In this document: positions 27,320 to 37,369 of the stretch, in pieces
Layout of the letters: each line of letters starts with the position of its first letter
Position numbering within the stretch: the first letter of the stretch is position 1
Source of the DNA: Sphaerisporangium dianthi
GTDB taxonomy: Bacteria; Actinomycetota; Actinomycetes; Streptosporangiales; Streptosporangiaceae
Assembly (NCBI RefSeq): GCF_042654065.1
Contig: NZ_JBHSFP010000021.1
Coordinates: 62,001 to 126,000 of the forward strand
DNA length: 64,000 nucleotides
Direction: 5' to 3'
Made by a program: the position numbers and the translations under genes
Notes under the pieces: model-generated
The model's input: only the letters and a program-made list of their open reading frames with translations
Databases searched by the model: none
Told to the model about the DNA's origin: nothing

Positions 27320-27465
27320 ATGGCTCTCCTGGGTTCGTGGCAGGGCTCCCTCCAGCGGAGGTTACCGCGCGGTAGGGCCGTTGCCACCCGCCGGGGCGCC
27401 AAGAAACAGAACTATGTACGGCGAACACGTACCCGGTTCCGCCGGCCTGTGCTCCGGCCCACGTG

Positions 27466-28818
27466 TCAGCCGTACATGCCCGGAGCCGAGCCGGTGGCGT
27501 CCTGGACGGCGTGCACGGCGCCCTTCTCGTCGCGCCACAGGCGCCAGCCGTTCTGGCTGCCGGTGAACCACGGCGGCGGGGCAGACGTCCCCGGCAGGCG
27601 CTTGCCGGTGGCCAGGTCGAACTCGCACAGGGCGGCCGTGGAGTAGAAACCCCGCCCCGCCCCGCGCAGCGGCAGCGGCTTGGGGTCGGTGACGCAGAAC
27701 GACCATCCGCGCTGCCCCTGGACCGGCGCCGGCCGTCCGGAGACGAGGTCGAACGCCGAGCCGGCGCCGCCGGGCTTGAGGAAGCCGAGCCTCGCCATGT
27801 CGCCGGGGAAGGCGAGCCACCAGCCGGTGCCGGGGACCTGCTCGGCGGTGATCTGCCCGGTCACCCGGCCGGTGCCGGGGTCGAGCCGGGCGAAGCCGCC
27901 GTACTGCCCCTGCTGGTCGATCGGGCGCACGACGGGGGCCAGCCCCGGGCTGCCGCTGGGGTAGACGCGGACGACCGACGGGCGCAGCCAGTTGACCCGG
28001 CCGTCCGACAGCCGCACCGAGAACACGCCGAAGGAGGAGACGCGGTTCTTGCCGGGGTTGGTGTACGGGGCGACGTAACCGACGAGGTCGGCCCCTGAGG
28101 CGCCGAAGGCCCAGCCGCCCGACAGGTCGACGCCGGGGCTGAGCGCCTGCTCCACCGGCAGTTGCCACACCGGCTTGCCGGTCGTGACGTCGTGGGAGGA
28201 CAGGACGGGGTGCTTGGCCATGCGGAGCATCACGACCCGGGCCGCGTCGGACCACTCGACCTCGGCGATGCCGGGGAGTTTCCACAGGGTCCGGCCGGTG
28301 CGCGGGTCGAGCACCACCATGCGCGCCGATGCCAGGGCGGTGTTCTCCGACACGCAGATGTAGGGCCCGCACCGCTGGGGGCCGAAGGTGGAGTGGACGG
28401 GACGGGACCACTTCCGCTGCCCGGTGCGCGCGTCCACGGCGGTCAGGGCGGCGCTCCACCGGCCCCGCTCGACCGGCTCGACGGCCGCTATGACGCCCTG
28501 GCCGGCGCCGGTCTCGACGGCGGCCGGGGGTTGCACGCCCATGCCCGGCAGGCGCCCCGCGATCGTGGCCGGGCGGGCCCACAGCTTCTTGCCGCCGGAC
28601 AGGTCCAGGGCGGTGGTCTCCAGCGTGCCGTCCGCGCTCATCGAGGTCACCGTGGCCACGCCGGCGGCCACGGTGGCGCGGCTGACGGCGTTGACCGCGT
28701 CGTTGCGCCAGGTCGGGTGCGTCTCGTCGCCGGCCGCCTTGCTGCCGGAGCAGCCGGCCATGGCCAGGATCCCGGCGAGCGTCAGGGCCGGTTTCGCGAG
28801 AGGCCGGATCACGGGCAT
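27466..28818 (-). CDS. PQQ-binding-like beta-propeller lipoprotein
   Basis: The 450-residue protein starts at ATG 28818. Its signal peptide PLAKPALTLAGILAMAGC ends in a lipobox (AMAGC), so it is an exported lipoprotein. The mature part has repeated propeller blades of the PQQ type, with alternating TALDLSGGKKLWARP, LTAVDARTGQRKWSRPV, MVVLDPRTGRTLWKLPG, DVTTGKPVWQLPV and FDLVSGRPAP segments (LDx(T/S)G..LW). No catalytic residue pattern of a quinoprotein dehydrogenase is visible. It is more likely a scaffold or sensor. The gene is transcribed with the SGNH hydrolase, 52 bases downstream of it. Confidence 0.8.
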   Translation of the reverse strand: MPVIRPLAKPALTLAGILAMAGCSGSKAAGDETHPTWRNDAVNAVSRATVAAGVATVTSMSADGTLETTALDLSGGKKLWARPATIAGRLPGMGVQPPAAVETGAGQGVIAAVEPVERGRWSAALTAVDARTGQRKWSRPVHSTFGPQRCGPYICVSENTALASARMVVLDPRTGRTLWKLPGIAEVEWSDAARVVMLRMAKHPVLSSHDVTTGKPVWQLPVEQALSPGVDLSGGWAFGASGADLVGYVAPYTNPGKNRVSSFGVFSVRLSDGRVNWLRPSVVRVYPSGSPGLAPVVRPIDQQGQYGGFARLDPGTGRVTGQITAEQVPGTGWWLAFPGDMARLGFLKPGGAGSAFDLVSGRPAPVQGQRGWSFCVTDPKPLPLRGAGRGFYSTAALCEFDLATGKRLPGTSAPPPWFTGSQNGWRLWRDEKGAVHAVQDATGSAPGMYG

Positions 28819-28870
28819 TCCACTCCAATGCGGGCACGGGTGACGGCCTCGTCGCGGAGGGTGACCGGGT

Positions 28871-29875
28871 CTAGGCGCTGCGAGGCATCGCCCCCGGCCG
28901 CCGGCGCAGAATCATGGCCCATCTGCCGTGGGGGCCGGTCGCGCGGCCGGCGACGTGGGTCGCGGTGACCTCGGTGCCGGACTCCTCCGCGGCCTTGGCC
29001 GCCGCGAGGTAAATCGATTGCGATCCTTCGCCACGCTCGGGTTCGGCTTCGGGCCCGATTCCCAACGCGGCGCATACAGAAGGTAGCACTACGTAAGCGG
29101 ACCGTTGGTAACCTCGGGCAGATGGGTGGTATCGGTCGGGTCCGAACATCTCGCCGGGATATGTCGCGAATTCCGGGCCGAGGACGTCGGCGAAGGCCAC
29201 CGTGCGCCCGCCCTCCTCGATCACCGCGACGGTCTGCGCCGCCGCGAGCTGCCGGCTCCACCGCTGCGTCACCCAGCGCAGCGGCTGGGCGATCGGGCGG
29301 ATCGTGCCGAGGTCGGGGCAGGTGCCGACGACGACCTCCGCGCCCGCCTCGCGCAGCCGCGCCACGGCCTCGCGCAGGTGGCCGACCGCGTCGGCGGGCT
29401 TGACCTTGGCGGTGACGTCGTTGGCGCCGACGAAGATCACCGCGATCTCGGGCCGCGTCTTGAGCGCGCGGTCCACCTGGTGGGAGAGGTCGGCCGAGAT
29501 CGCGCCCGACCGGCCGAAGACGTCGAGCCGCACGGGCCGCCCGGCGGCGGCGGCGAGGCCGTTGGCGATGATCACGGCGGGGGTGTCGGCGGGGTCGGTC
29601 ACGCCGAGCCCGACGGAGGTGGAGTCGCCGAGCATGACCATGGTGATCGGCCGGGCCGGCTCGCCGCCGGCGTGGGCCGGCCACTCGCCGTAGAGGCCGT
29701 CGGAGGCGGGGCCGTCCATGCCGTGGGGGCGGCCGACGAGTTTGCGGGCGACCATCGCCTCTGCGTTGAGGAGCACGTACATGGCGGCCCCGAGCGCCGT
29801 CACGCCACCGCCGCCCAACGCGGCCGCTGTGGCGATCCGGCGAGCCGCCCGTGCGGTCGCGGGCGTCCAGATCAC
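28871..29875 (-). CDS. SGNH/GDSL-family hydrolase
   Basis: The 334-residue protein starts at GTG 29875, with AGGAAGGG about 10 bases upstream. An N-terminal membrane/signal segment (ALGGGGVTALGAAMYVLLN) leads to the SGNH blocks: VMLGDSTSVGLGV (Ser nucleophile), GRSGAIS (Gly), VIFVGANDVTA (Asn) and the C-terminal DRYHPSARGY with the Asp-x-x-His pair. It is an extracytoplasmic esterase or lipase of unknown substrate. The order of blocks is complete, so it should be active. Its 3' end is 52 bp before the start of the propeller lipoprotein. Confidence 0.9.
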   Translation of the reverse strand: MIWTPATARAARRIATAAALGGGGVTALGAAMYVLLNAEAMVARKLVGRPHGMDGPASDGLYGEWPAHAGGEPARPITMVMLGDSTSVGLGVTDPADTPAVIIANGLAAAAGRPVRLDVFGRSGAISADLSHQVDRALKTRPEIAVIFVGANDVTAKVKPADAVGHLREAVARLREAGAEVVVGTCPDLGTIRPIAQPLRWVTQRWSRQLAAAQTVAVIEEGGRTVAFADVLGPEFATYPGEMFGPDRYHPSARGYQRSAYVVLPSVCAALGIGPEAEPERGEGSQSIYLAAAKAAEESGTEVTATHVAGRATGPHGRWAMILRRRPGAMPRSA

Positions 29876-30163
29876 TTCCAGTGTCCCTTCCTGGATCCTC
29901 TTACCTTCGTGATGATTCCCGTCAGGGTTGCGGTGCTCACCAGAACGACCGGCGATCGGTGAGGTCGGCGCGGCCGGGACGGCCCTTCGAGGGAGGCGGC
30001 CCCTTTGGTCCTTAGGGGTCCCCGGACTCGTGGCGGCCTGTCCCCTGTGGCACTGGTCGTGACGGTACGGTGAGGAATTGGAACCCAGCCGGACCCCGGA
30101 TCTCGCACCGGAACCCGGCATCGACAAGCTGACAAAGCTTCGGCAAATGAGGTGTTATTCCCG

Positions 30164-31543
<1,380 letters not shown>

Positions 31544-31546
31544 CCC

Positions 31547-32737
31547 TCAGGACGCGGTGATCTCGCGGCCGGGACGGCCGGGGCGGTCGGGCGGGTCGAG
31601 CGGGAACCACGCCCGCACCTCCCAGGTGCCGTCCCCGGCCGGGCCGGCCAGCAGGTCGCCGCCGAGGGCCTTGACCCGCTCGGCCATGCCCACCAGGCCG
31701 TACCCGCCGCCCATCTTGGACAGACGCGGGTCCGCGGACGTGCGCTGGTTGCGCACGCGCAGCAGCACGCCGCGCTCGGCGTGCCGCAGGTCGGCCATCA
31801 CCCAGGAGGCGTGCGGGGCGTGCCGCCGCACGTTCGTCAGGGCCTCCTGCAGCACCCGGTGCAGGGTGGTGAGCACCTCGGGCGCGAGCGACGGCTCGGC
31901 GAGCCCCTGCCCCACGTCGAACGCCACCGGCGGCCCGGACGCGGAGAAGCGCTCGACGAGCAGGCGCAGGTCGGCGAGGGTGGCGCCCGTGTGACGCGAG
32001 GCGTCGTCCTGCGCCCGCAGGACGCCGACCAGTCGGCGCATGGAGGCCAGCGCCTCGGCCCCCGCGCCGGCGATGGCCTCCAGCGCGGGCTCGACGGCCT
32101 GCGGCCGCAGGGCGGCCACCGTCCTCGCCGCCTGCGCCTGGACCACGATGCCGGTGATGTGGTGGGCGACCAGGTCGTGCAGCTCGCGGGCGAGTTCGAG
32201 GCGTTCGGCCCTGCGCACGGCGCTCACGGTCGCCTGGCGGCGTTCGAGCTGGTAACGCAGGTAGCCGCCGGCGCCCACCGCGACGGCCCAGGCGACGAAC
32301 ATCATGAACCCGAAGGCGAGGGAGGCGTTGGACATCGGGCGCAGGCTCGCCAGCTGCGACGTGACGGCCGACAGCACCGCCAGGATCACGGCCGTGCGCA
32401 GCGGCCGCACCCAGCGCACGACGCCCACCGTGATCAGCAGCAGCGCGCCGGCCTCGGCAGCGCCGGGAGCGCCCTCGGCGTGGAACACGAGCCCCGTGAG
32501 CGAGACGGCGGCGGACAGCGCCATGAGCAGCACCGCGCCCTGCACGCGGTAGCGGTGCCGCAGGAGGTAGGCGCCGATGCCGAGGAGACCGCACGGCGGG
32601 ACCGCGAACTGCGCCTGGCGAAGCCCGAAGGCCAGAGCCACATCGGCCAGCAGCAGCAGGCACAGGAACCCGACCAGCGCGATCTCGCTGAGCCGCTGGA
32701 CCATGGTGACCAGCCGCGGGCCATTCCTCACAGCCAC
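31547..32737 (-). CDS. NarL-type sensor histidine kinase without adjacent response regulator
   Basis: The 396-residue protein has four to five N-terminal transmembrane helices (LALVGFLCLLLLADVAL-like, AVLLMALSAAVSLTGLV, AVILAVLSAVTSQL, FMMFVAWAVAVGAGG), then the HisKA_3 dimerisation helix with the phosphoacceptor in RELHDLVAHHITGIV, and the HATPase with the N-box LQEALTNVRRHA and G-box GGGYGLVGMAERV. Such kinases usually pair with a LuxR-type response regulator in the same operon. None is adjacent here, so it is an orphan or its partner lies elsewhere. It converges with the CBS gene with three bases between the stops. Confidence 0.92.
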   Translation of the reverse strand: MAVRNGPRLVTMVQRLSEIALVGFLCLLLLADVALAFGLRQAQFAVPPCGLLGIGAYLLRHRYRVQGAVLLMALSAAVSLTGLVFHAEGAPGAAEAGALLLITVGVVRWVRPLRTAVILAVLSAVTSQLASLRPMSNASLAFGFMMFVAWAVAVGAGGYLRYQLERRQATVSAVRRAERLELARELHDLVAHHITGIVVQAQAARTVAALRPQAVEPALEAIAGAGAEALASMRRLVGVLRAQDDASRHTGATLADLRLLVERFSASGPPVAFDVGQGLAEPSLAPEVLTTLHRVLQEALTNVRRHAPHASWVMADLRHAERGVLLRVRNQRTSADPRLSKMGGGYGLVGMAERVKALGGDLLAGPAGDGTWEVRAWFPLDPPDRPGRPGREITAS

Positions 32738-33125
32738 CGAGGTTAGCCGCCCCCCGGCCCGGCCGTATCAGCCGTTCGGCCGAGGCCGCGAAGGCCGCGA
32801 AGGCGTGGCCCGCCGCGGTCGGGGAGCCCCGCCCGGGAACTCGGGGGCCCTATTACCGGAGGCCGGGGGGCCCACATGTGAAGGCGGGGGTTCACACGGG
32901 CGCTCAACTGTGGTCGTGCTCGCGCCGTCGTACGGCCCGTGCCGCGCGGCCGTCGCGTGGTGCGGCGAAACCGGAGCCGCCGGCGCGGGCGGCCGGCGGT
33001 TCCCCGGCCGGGGCTAGGGGTGCCGGACGCCGCCGCCGCCCTGTGACCGGCCGATTCCGGCGCGCCTCGCGGGCCGCGGTCCCCTGCCGCCGATTCGTCC
33101 TCCGGAAGGGCGATACCGTGAAGTC
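32738..33125. other. Divergent gap before metB
   Basis: No gene was found in 388 bases between the divergent kinase and metB. The sequence is very GC-rich, with no strong palindrome. GGAAGG lies at 33104-33109, 16 bases before the metB start. Confidence 0.4.
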
Positions 33126-34271
33126 ATGATTGAAGGCTTTGAGACACTGGCCGTTCACGCTGGCCAGGAGGCCGACCCGCACACCGGTGCGGTCGTGACC
33201 CCCATATACGCCGTGTCGACCTACAAGCAGGACGGCGTCGGGGGGCTGCGGTCGGGGTACGAGTACAGCCGCTCGGCGAACCCGACCAGGACCGCGCTCG
33301 AAGAGTGCCTGGCGGCGATCGAGGGCGGCACGCGCGGCATGGCGTTCGCCTCCGGCCTGGCGGCCGAGGACGCGCTGCTGCGCACGATCTGCCGGCCGGG
33401 CGACCACGTCATCATCCCCGACGACGCCTACGGCGGCACCTACCGGCTGTTCGCGAAGGTCCTCGAGCGCTGGGGCCTGCACTTCGACCCGGTGCCGCTG
33501 GGCGACCTGGACGCGGTTCGCGCCGCGGTGCGTCCCGCGAGCACCAAGGCCATCTGGGTGGAGACCCCGACCAACCCGCTGCTGAACATCGCCGACATCG
33601 AGGCGCTGGCCTCCATCGCGCACCAGGCGGACGCGAGGCTGGTGGTGGACAACACCTTCGCCTCGCCGTACCTGCAGCAGCCGCTCGCGCTGGGCGCCGA
33701 CGTGGTGATCCACTCGACCACCAAGTACGTCGGCGGGCACTCCGACGTGATCGGCGGCGCGCTCGTCGCCCGCGACCGCGACCTCGGCGACGAGCTGGCC
33801 TACCACCAGAACGCCATGGGCGCCATCGCGGGCCCGTTCGACGCCTGGCTGACGCTGCGCGGCATCAAGACCCTCGCGCTGCGCATGGAGCGCCACTGCG
33901 ACAACGCCGAGCGGGTCGTCGACCTGCTGCTGTCGCACCCCCGGGTGATCGAGGTGCTCTACCCGGGGCTCGCGAGCCACGCCGGGCACGAGGTGGCGGC
34001 CAAGCAGATGCGGCGGTTCGGCGGCATGGTGTCCTTCCGCGTCGCCGGCGGCGAGCAGGAGGCCGTCGAGGTCTGCAACCGCGCTCGGCTGTTCACGCTG
34101 GGCGAGTCGCTCGGTGGCGTCGAGTCGCTGATCGAGCACCCCGGGCGCATGACGCACGCCTCGGCGGCGGGCTCGCCGCTGGAGGTGCCCTCAGACCTGG
34201 TGCGGCTGTCGGTCGGCATCGAGACCGCCGGCGACCTCCTGGCGGACCTGACGCAGGCCCTGGGCTCCTGA
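33126..34271 (+). CDS. metB: Cystathionine gamma-synthase/lyase family PLP enzyme
   Basis: The 381-residue protein shows the gamma-family pattern: FETLAVHAGQEADPHTGAV, YEYSRSANPTRTALEECLA, the PLP lysine in IHSTTKYVGGHSDVIGGA and RLSVGIETAGDLLADL at the end. It acts on O-succinyl/O-acetylhomoserine with cysteine, or as a gamma-lyase on cystathionine in reverse transsulfuration. The nearby CBS gene favours the second or a dual role. Synthase and lyase cannot be told apart with confidence from these motifs. The gene ends in a strong bidirectional terminator. Confidence 0.9.
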   Translation: MIEGFETLAVHAGQEADPHTGAVVTPIYAVSTYKQDGVGGLRSGYEYSRSANPTRTALEECLAAIEGGTRGMAFASGLAAEDALLRTICRPGDHVIIPDDAYGGTYRLFAKVLERWGLHFDPVPLGDLDAVRAAVRPASTKAIWVETPTNPLLNIADIEALASIAHQADARLVVDNTFASPYLQQPLALGADVVIHSTTKYVGGHSDVIGGALVARDRDLGDELAYHQNAMGAIAGPFDAWLTLRGIKTLALRMERHCDNAERVVDLLLSHPRVIEVLYPGLASHAGHEVAAKQMRRFGGMVSFRVAGGEQEAVEVCNRARLFTLGESLGGVESLIEHPGRMTHASAAGSPLEVPSDLVRLSVGIETAGDLLADLTQALGS

Positions 34272-34284
34272 CGATCTCGGGAGG

Positions 34285-34313
34285 AACCCCTGGCGCCCGC
34301 GGCGTCAGGGGTT
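34285..34313. terminator. Bidirectional terminator, metB / DUF2269
   Basis: The arms AACCCCTGGCGCC (34285-34297) and GGCGTCAGGGGTT (34301-34313) pair over 13 bp with one G-T wobble around a CGC loop. The right arm overlaps the stop codon of the convergent membrane protein gene. Confidence 0.85.
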
Positions 34314-34736
34314 GAACCACACCATCAGCACCAGGATCACGAGCCAGATGAGGGCCATGATCGACGACAGGGTGGCGATGCGGCCGGTCTGCACCTTGGC
34401 GTCGTCTTCGGGCGCCTCGGTGGAGAGCGCCCGGACGGCGCCGCGCTGGTCGCGTTCGATGATGACCAGGAGCACCGCCGACACGATGAACAGCGTCATC
34501 GAGATCGACAGGTAGGGCCGCCCCAGGGCGCTGCCGCCCAGCGCGATGCCGAACAGGAACACGCCGAGGGTGAGGACGCCGAAGATGCGCGTCGTGCGGT
34601 GCAGATGACGCAGCACCCCGACGTCCCTGGCCCGGATGTATCGCGGTGTGAAACTGGTGGCGACCGTCACCGGCCCGATGGCGAAGATCGAGAAGCCGAT
34701 GTGCAGCCACAGCAGGAGTTTGTCGAGGAACGACAT
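34305..34736 (-). CDS. DUF2269-type membrane protein
   Basis: The 143-residue protein starts at ATG 34736. It has four transmembrane helices (LLLWLHIGFSIFAIGPVTVA, IFGVLTLGVFLFGIALGG, ISMTLFIVSAVLLVIIERD, LSSIMALIWLVILVLMVWF), with short polar loops. The first helix, with W-L-H-I-x-x-x-I-x-x-x-G-P, is typical of DUF2269. Its function is unknown. It stops inside the shared terminator with metB. Confidence 0.85.
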   Translation of the reverse strand: MSFLDKLLLWLHIGFSIFAIGPVTVATSFTPRYIRARDVGVLRHLHRTTRIFGVLTLGVFLFGIALGGSALGRPYLSISMTLFIVSAVLLVIIERDQRGAVRALSTEAPEDDAKVQTGRIATLSSIMALIWLVILVLMVWFNP

Positions 34737-34812
34737 GCCGCTGAGGCTATCGCCTCATTGATCAGAGTGGGAACGGTCTTGCGAACGGTCGGACGAAATC
34801 ATGGGACACGGC

Positions 34813-34974
34813 TCATGCGTTCGGGACGTTCGGGACGTCCTCCGCCGTCTCCTCGGGGAGGACGGTCGGGACGGCCGCCGGCGGCCTGGCCCGCAGACGG
34901 CGGTTGTTCACGGTGAGCTCGAACATCGCCACCGTGATGATCATGGTCGCCAGGAGAGCGACTGCCGCGAACAT
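34813..34974 (-). CDS. Small single-helix membrane protein
   Basis: A short gene of 53 codons starts at ATG 34974, with GAAAGGAG seven bases upstream, a very good ribosome-binding site. The peptide is one N-terminal transmembrane helix (AAVALLATMIITVAMFELTV) and a polar tail ending in Pro/Glu residues. A longer reading starting in the A/T-rich upstream sequence near 35094 is possible in frame but lacks coding-like codon use. No family is recognised. It lies in a leftward cluster with the DUF2269 gene. Confidence 0.6.
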   Translation of the reverse strand: MFAAVALLATMIITVAMFELTVNNRRLRARPPAAVPTVLPEETAEDVPNVPNA

Positions 34975-35177
34975 TGCACTCTCCTTTCGTGACGGGCCGC
35001 ACCGGCCGGTCGCTTTGCGATTGCGGTGGGAACACCTACCAATCAATATCCTCCGAGATTGCATATCAATCAGCAAGCGATTAATGGTGTGCATCGGAAT
35101 TATCTCCGGAAGCCGCCCAACGAAATGGGCATACCCCCGCGAACCGGTTGATCGGCCCGTTCGCGGAGGCATGCCCA

Positions 35178-37142
35178 TCAGCGCGAGCGGCGGGCCCGCA
35201 GGAAGTCGCTGACCACGTACTCGCCCAGACGGTCGGCGCTGGGGGAGAACACCCGGCCGCCGTTGCGCCGCGCCACCTCGTCCACGAACTCCTTGAGCCG
35301 CTCATCGGTGGCCAGCATGAAGATGTTGATCGTCGCCCGGCGCCGGGTCATCTTGTCGACCTCGGCCAAGGTCAGCTCCAGCGTCTCGCGCGAGGGCGGC
35401 CACTCGAACCACGAGCGGCCGTTGCGCATGAGATGGGCCGTCGGCTCGCCGTCGGTGACGACCAGCACCACAGGCTCGAAGTCCGGATGCCGGTCGAGGT
35501 GGCGGCCGGCGATCAGAAGCGCGTGGTGGAGGTTGGTCCCCTGCACCATGTCCCATTCGAGCCCGGCGAGCTCTTCGGGCTGGAGCACGCGGGCGTAGTT
35601 GGAGAAGCCGACGATCTGCACGGCGTCCCCGGGGAACTTCGAGGCGACCAGCGACTGCAGGGCGAGCGCCGTCTGCTTGGCGGGCGCCCAGGTGCCGCGC
35701 AGGGCCATCGAGTACGACAGGTCGACCAGCAGGCACACCGCGGCGGCGGTGCGCCGCTCGGTCTCGGCCACCTCGAAGTCGTCCACGGTCAGCGACACGC
35801 GGCCGTCCCCGTCCCCGCCCCCGAGCCCGCCGCGCCGCACGCCGTTGACCAGCGTGCGCACCACGTCGATGGGCTGCTCGTCGCCGAAGCGCCACGGGCG
35901 GGTGGTGCCGGTCAGCTCGCCCGCCGCCCCCGCGTCGTGCTGTTCGTGGTCGCCGCGGCGCCCGGCGTCCAGCGAGTCGAACACGCGGCGCAGCGCGGTC
36001 TCGCCGAGCCGGCGCACGGCCTTCGGGGTCAGCTCCAGCTTGCCGCGCTGCCGGCGGAGGTACCCCTGCTCCTCCAGTTCGCGCTCGATGCGCCTCAGCG
36101 CGTCCAGGTCGTCGACCGCCGAACGGCCGAGGGCGCGGCGGACCGCGGCCTCGTCGACGTCGTCGAGCCGCGCGCCCGGGTAGTCCTGGCCGAGCGACTG
36201 CTCCAGCCGGTCGAGGTCGGCCAGCTCCTCCAGCGCGCTGACGGCGTCGCCCATGCCGAGGGGCTGGTCGCCCTCCATGCGCTCGGAGCCGTCCCAGGCG
36301 AGGTCGGGACGCCGGGCGTACAGGGCCTCGCCGAGGCGGGCCATCTGCTCGGCGAGCCCGGCCTGCTGGAGCGTCTGGTCGATCAGCGCCTGCAGCTCGG
36401 CGCGCTGTTCGGGGGTCATGGAGGCGAGCATGCGCTGGGCCGCGGCGGCCCGGCGCGCCAAGATATCGACCAGTTCTTCCAGATTGCGGGGATTCTCCGG
36501 AAAGAGATCCCCGTATTTTTCCATGAATTGCTGGAAATCTTGCTGGGTGTGCTGGCCTCTGGAGTCCCGGTCCAGCATGTCGTTCAAATCCGACATCATC
36601 TGCCGGACCCGCTCCATCGCCTCCGGGTCCGGATTGGCCAGGGCATCCCGCATGCCGCGGAACCGGCTGTCCAGGACCTCCCTGCGCAGCAGGTCGCGCA
36701 GCTCCTCGAACGTCTGGCGCGCGGCGGGCGAGCGCCACTCGTAGGACCCGAGCTGCTGGACGGCGCTCGCGGTGTCGCCCGGCACCGAGTCCAGCTCGGC
36801 CTCGCGCAGCCGCGCGTCGTCGGAGGGGTCGGGGAACAGCTCGGCGCGCTCCTGCCCGATCGCCTTGTCCAGCAGGGCGCGCGCGCGTTCGAGGGTGCCG
36901 TTCAGGTTGCCGCGCTCGCGAAGCTCGCGCCGGCGGCGGCGCACCTCGCGCAGCAGCTCGTCGAGGCCGCGCCGGTCGGTGGCGCCGGGCAGGCCCCGCC
37001 TCAGCAGGTCACGAAGGGAGTCCAGCGGGGTGGAGCCGGACAGGATCGCGTCGCCCATCTCGTCGAGCGCGGCGCGGACGTCGTACGGGGGCGCCAGCGG
37101 GTCGGGCCCGTCGTGGTACTCGCCGTATCGGTAGCCACTCAT
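35178..37142 (-). CDS. VWA-domain protein partner of MoxR-type ATPase
   Basis: The 654-residue protein is mostly helical and rich in Glu, Arg and Leu, with a C-terminal von Willebrand factor A domain of about 190 residues. The metal-ion-dependent adhesion site is intact: VCLLVDLSYSMALRG (DxSxS), the Thr in QGTNLHHAL, and VLVVTDGEPTAHL (Asp). The long N-terminal part (EEL/RRD-rich, with LDEMGDAIL) resembles CobT/MoxR-associated proteins. Such VWA proteins work with AAA+ MoxR ATPases on metal insertion or complex assembly. The ATPase gene lies 227 bases upstream on the same strand. Confidence 0.87.
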   Translation of the reverse strand: MSGYRYGEYHDGPDPLAPPYDVRAALDEMGDAILSGSTPLDSLRDLLRRGLPGATDRRGLDELLREVRRRRRELRERGNLNGTLERARALLDKAIGQERAELFPDPSDDARLREAELDSVPGDTASAVQQLGSYEWRSPAARQTFEELRDLLRREVLDSRFRGMRDALANPDPEAMERVRQMMSDLNDMLDRDSRGQHTQQDFQQFMEKYGDLFPENPRNLEELVDILARRAAAAQRMLASMTPEQRAELQALIDQTLQQAGLAEQMARLGEALYARRPDLAWDGSERMEGDQPLGMGDAVSALEELADLDRLEQSLGQDYPGARLDDVDEAAVRRALGRSAVDDLDALRRIERELEEQGYLRRQRGKLELTPKAVRRLGETALRRVFDSLDAGRRGDHEQHDAGAAGELTGTTRPWRFGDEQPIDVVRTLVNGVRRGGLGGGDGDGRVSLTVDDFEVAETERRTAAAVCLLVDLSYSMALRGTWAPAKQTALALQSLVASKFPGDAVQIVGFSNYARVLQPEELAGLEWDMVQGTNLHHALLIAGRHLDRHPDFEPVVLVVTDGEPTAHLMRNGRSWFEWPPSRETLELTLAEVDKMTRRRATINIFMLATDERLKEFVDEVARRNGGRVFSPSADRLGEYVVSDFLRARRSR

Positions 37143-37369
37143 CGCATGTGAGCCTAATCGTCGTGTGTCCGGTGTGAGAAGGATGTCGGTCAGGGCGTAC
37201 AGGGGGCAGGGCCCGCGAGGAGGTTCGGCAGGGCCTACGAGGACGTCCGGTGGGGCGCGCGGGTCCGGTGGGGCGCGCGGGGACGTCCGGCCTCCCGGGA
37301 CGGGGGAGGCCGGAGATCGGCCCGACCGGAGATCAGCCCGGCCGGAGGGAGCCGCTCGGGCGCGGACGC

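Noticed and set aside
34975..35094. Upstream extension of the 53-residue membrane peptide
   Set aside because: The frame is open, but the codons are A/T-rich at third positions, unlike coding DNA here, and a much better start exists at 34974.
37143..37369. 18-bp direct repeat between VWA and MoxR genes (37245-37280)
   Set aside because: Two copies only of a GC-rich word in a GC-rich gap. This is expected by chance duplication and was not raised to a finding.
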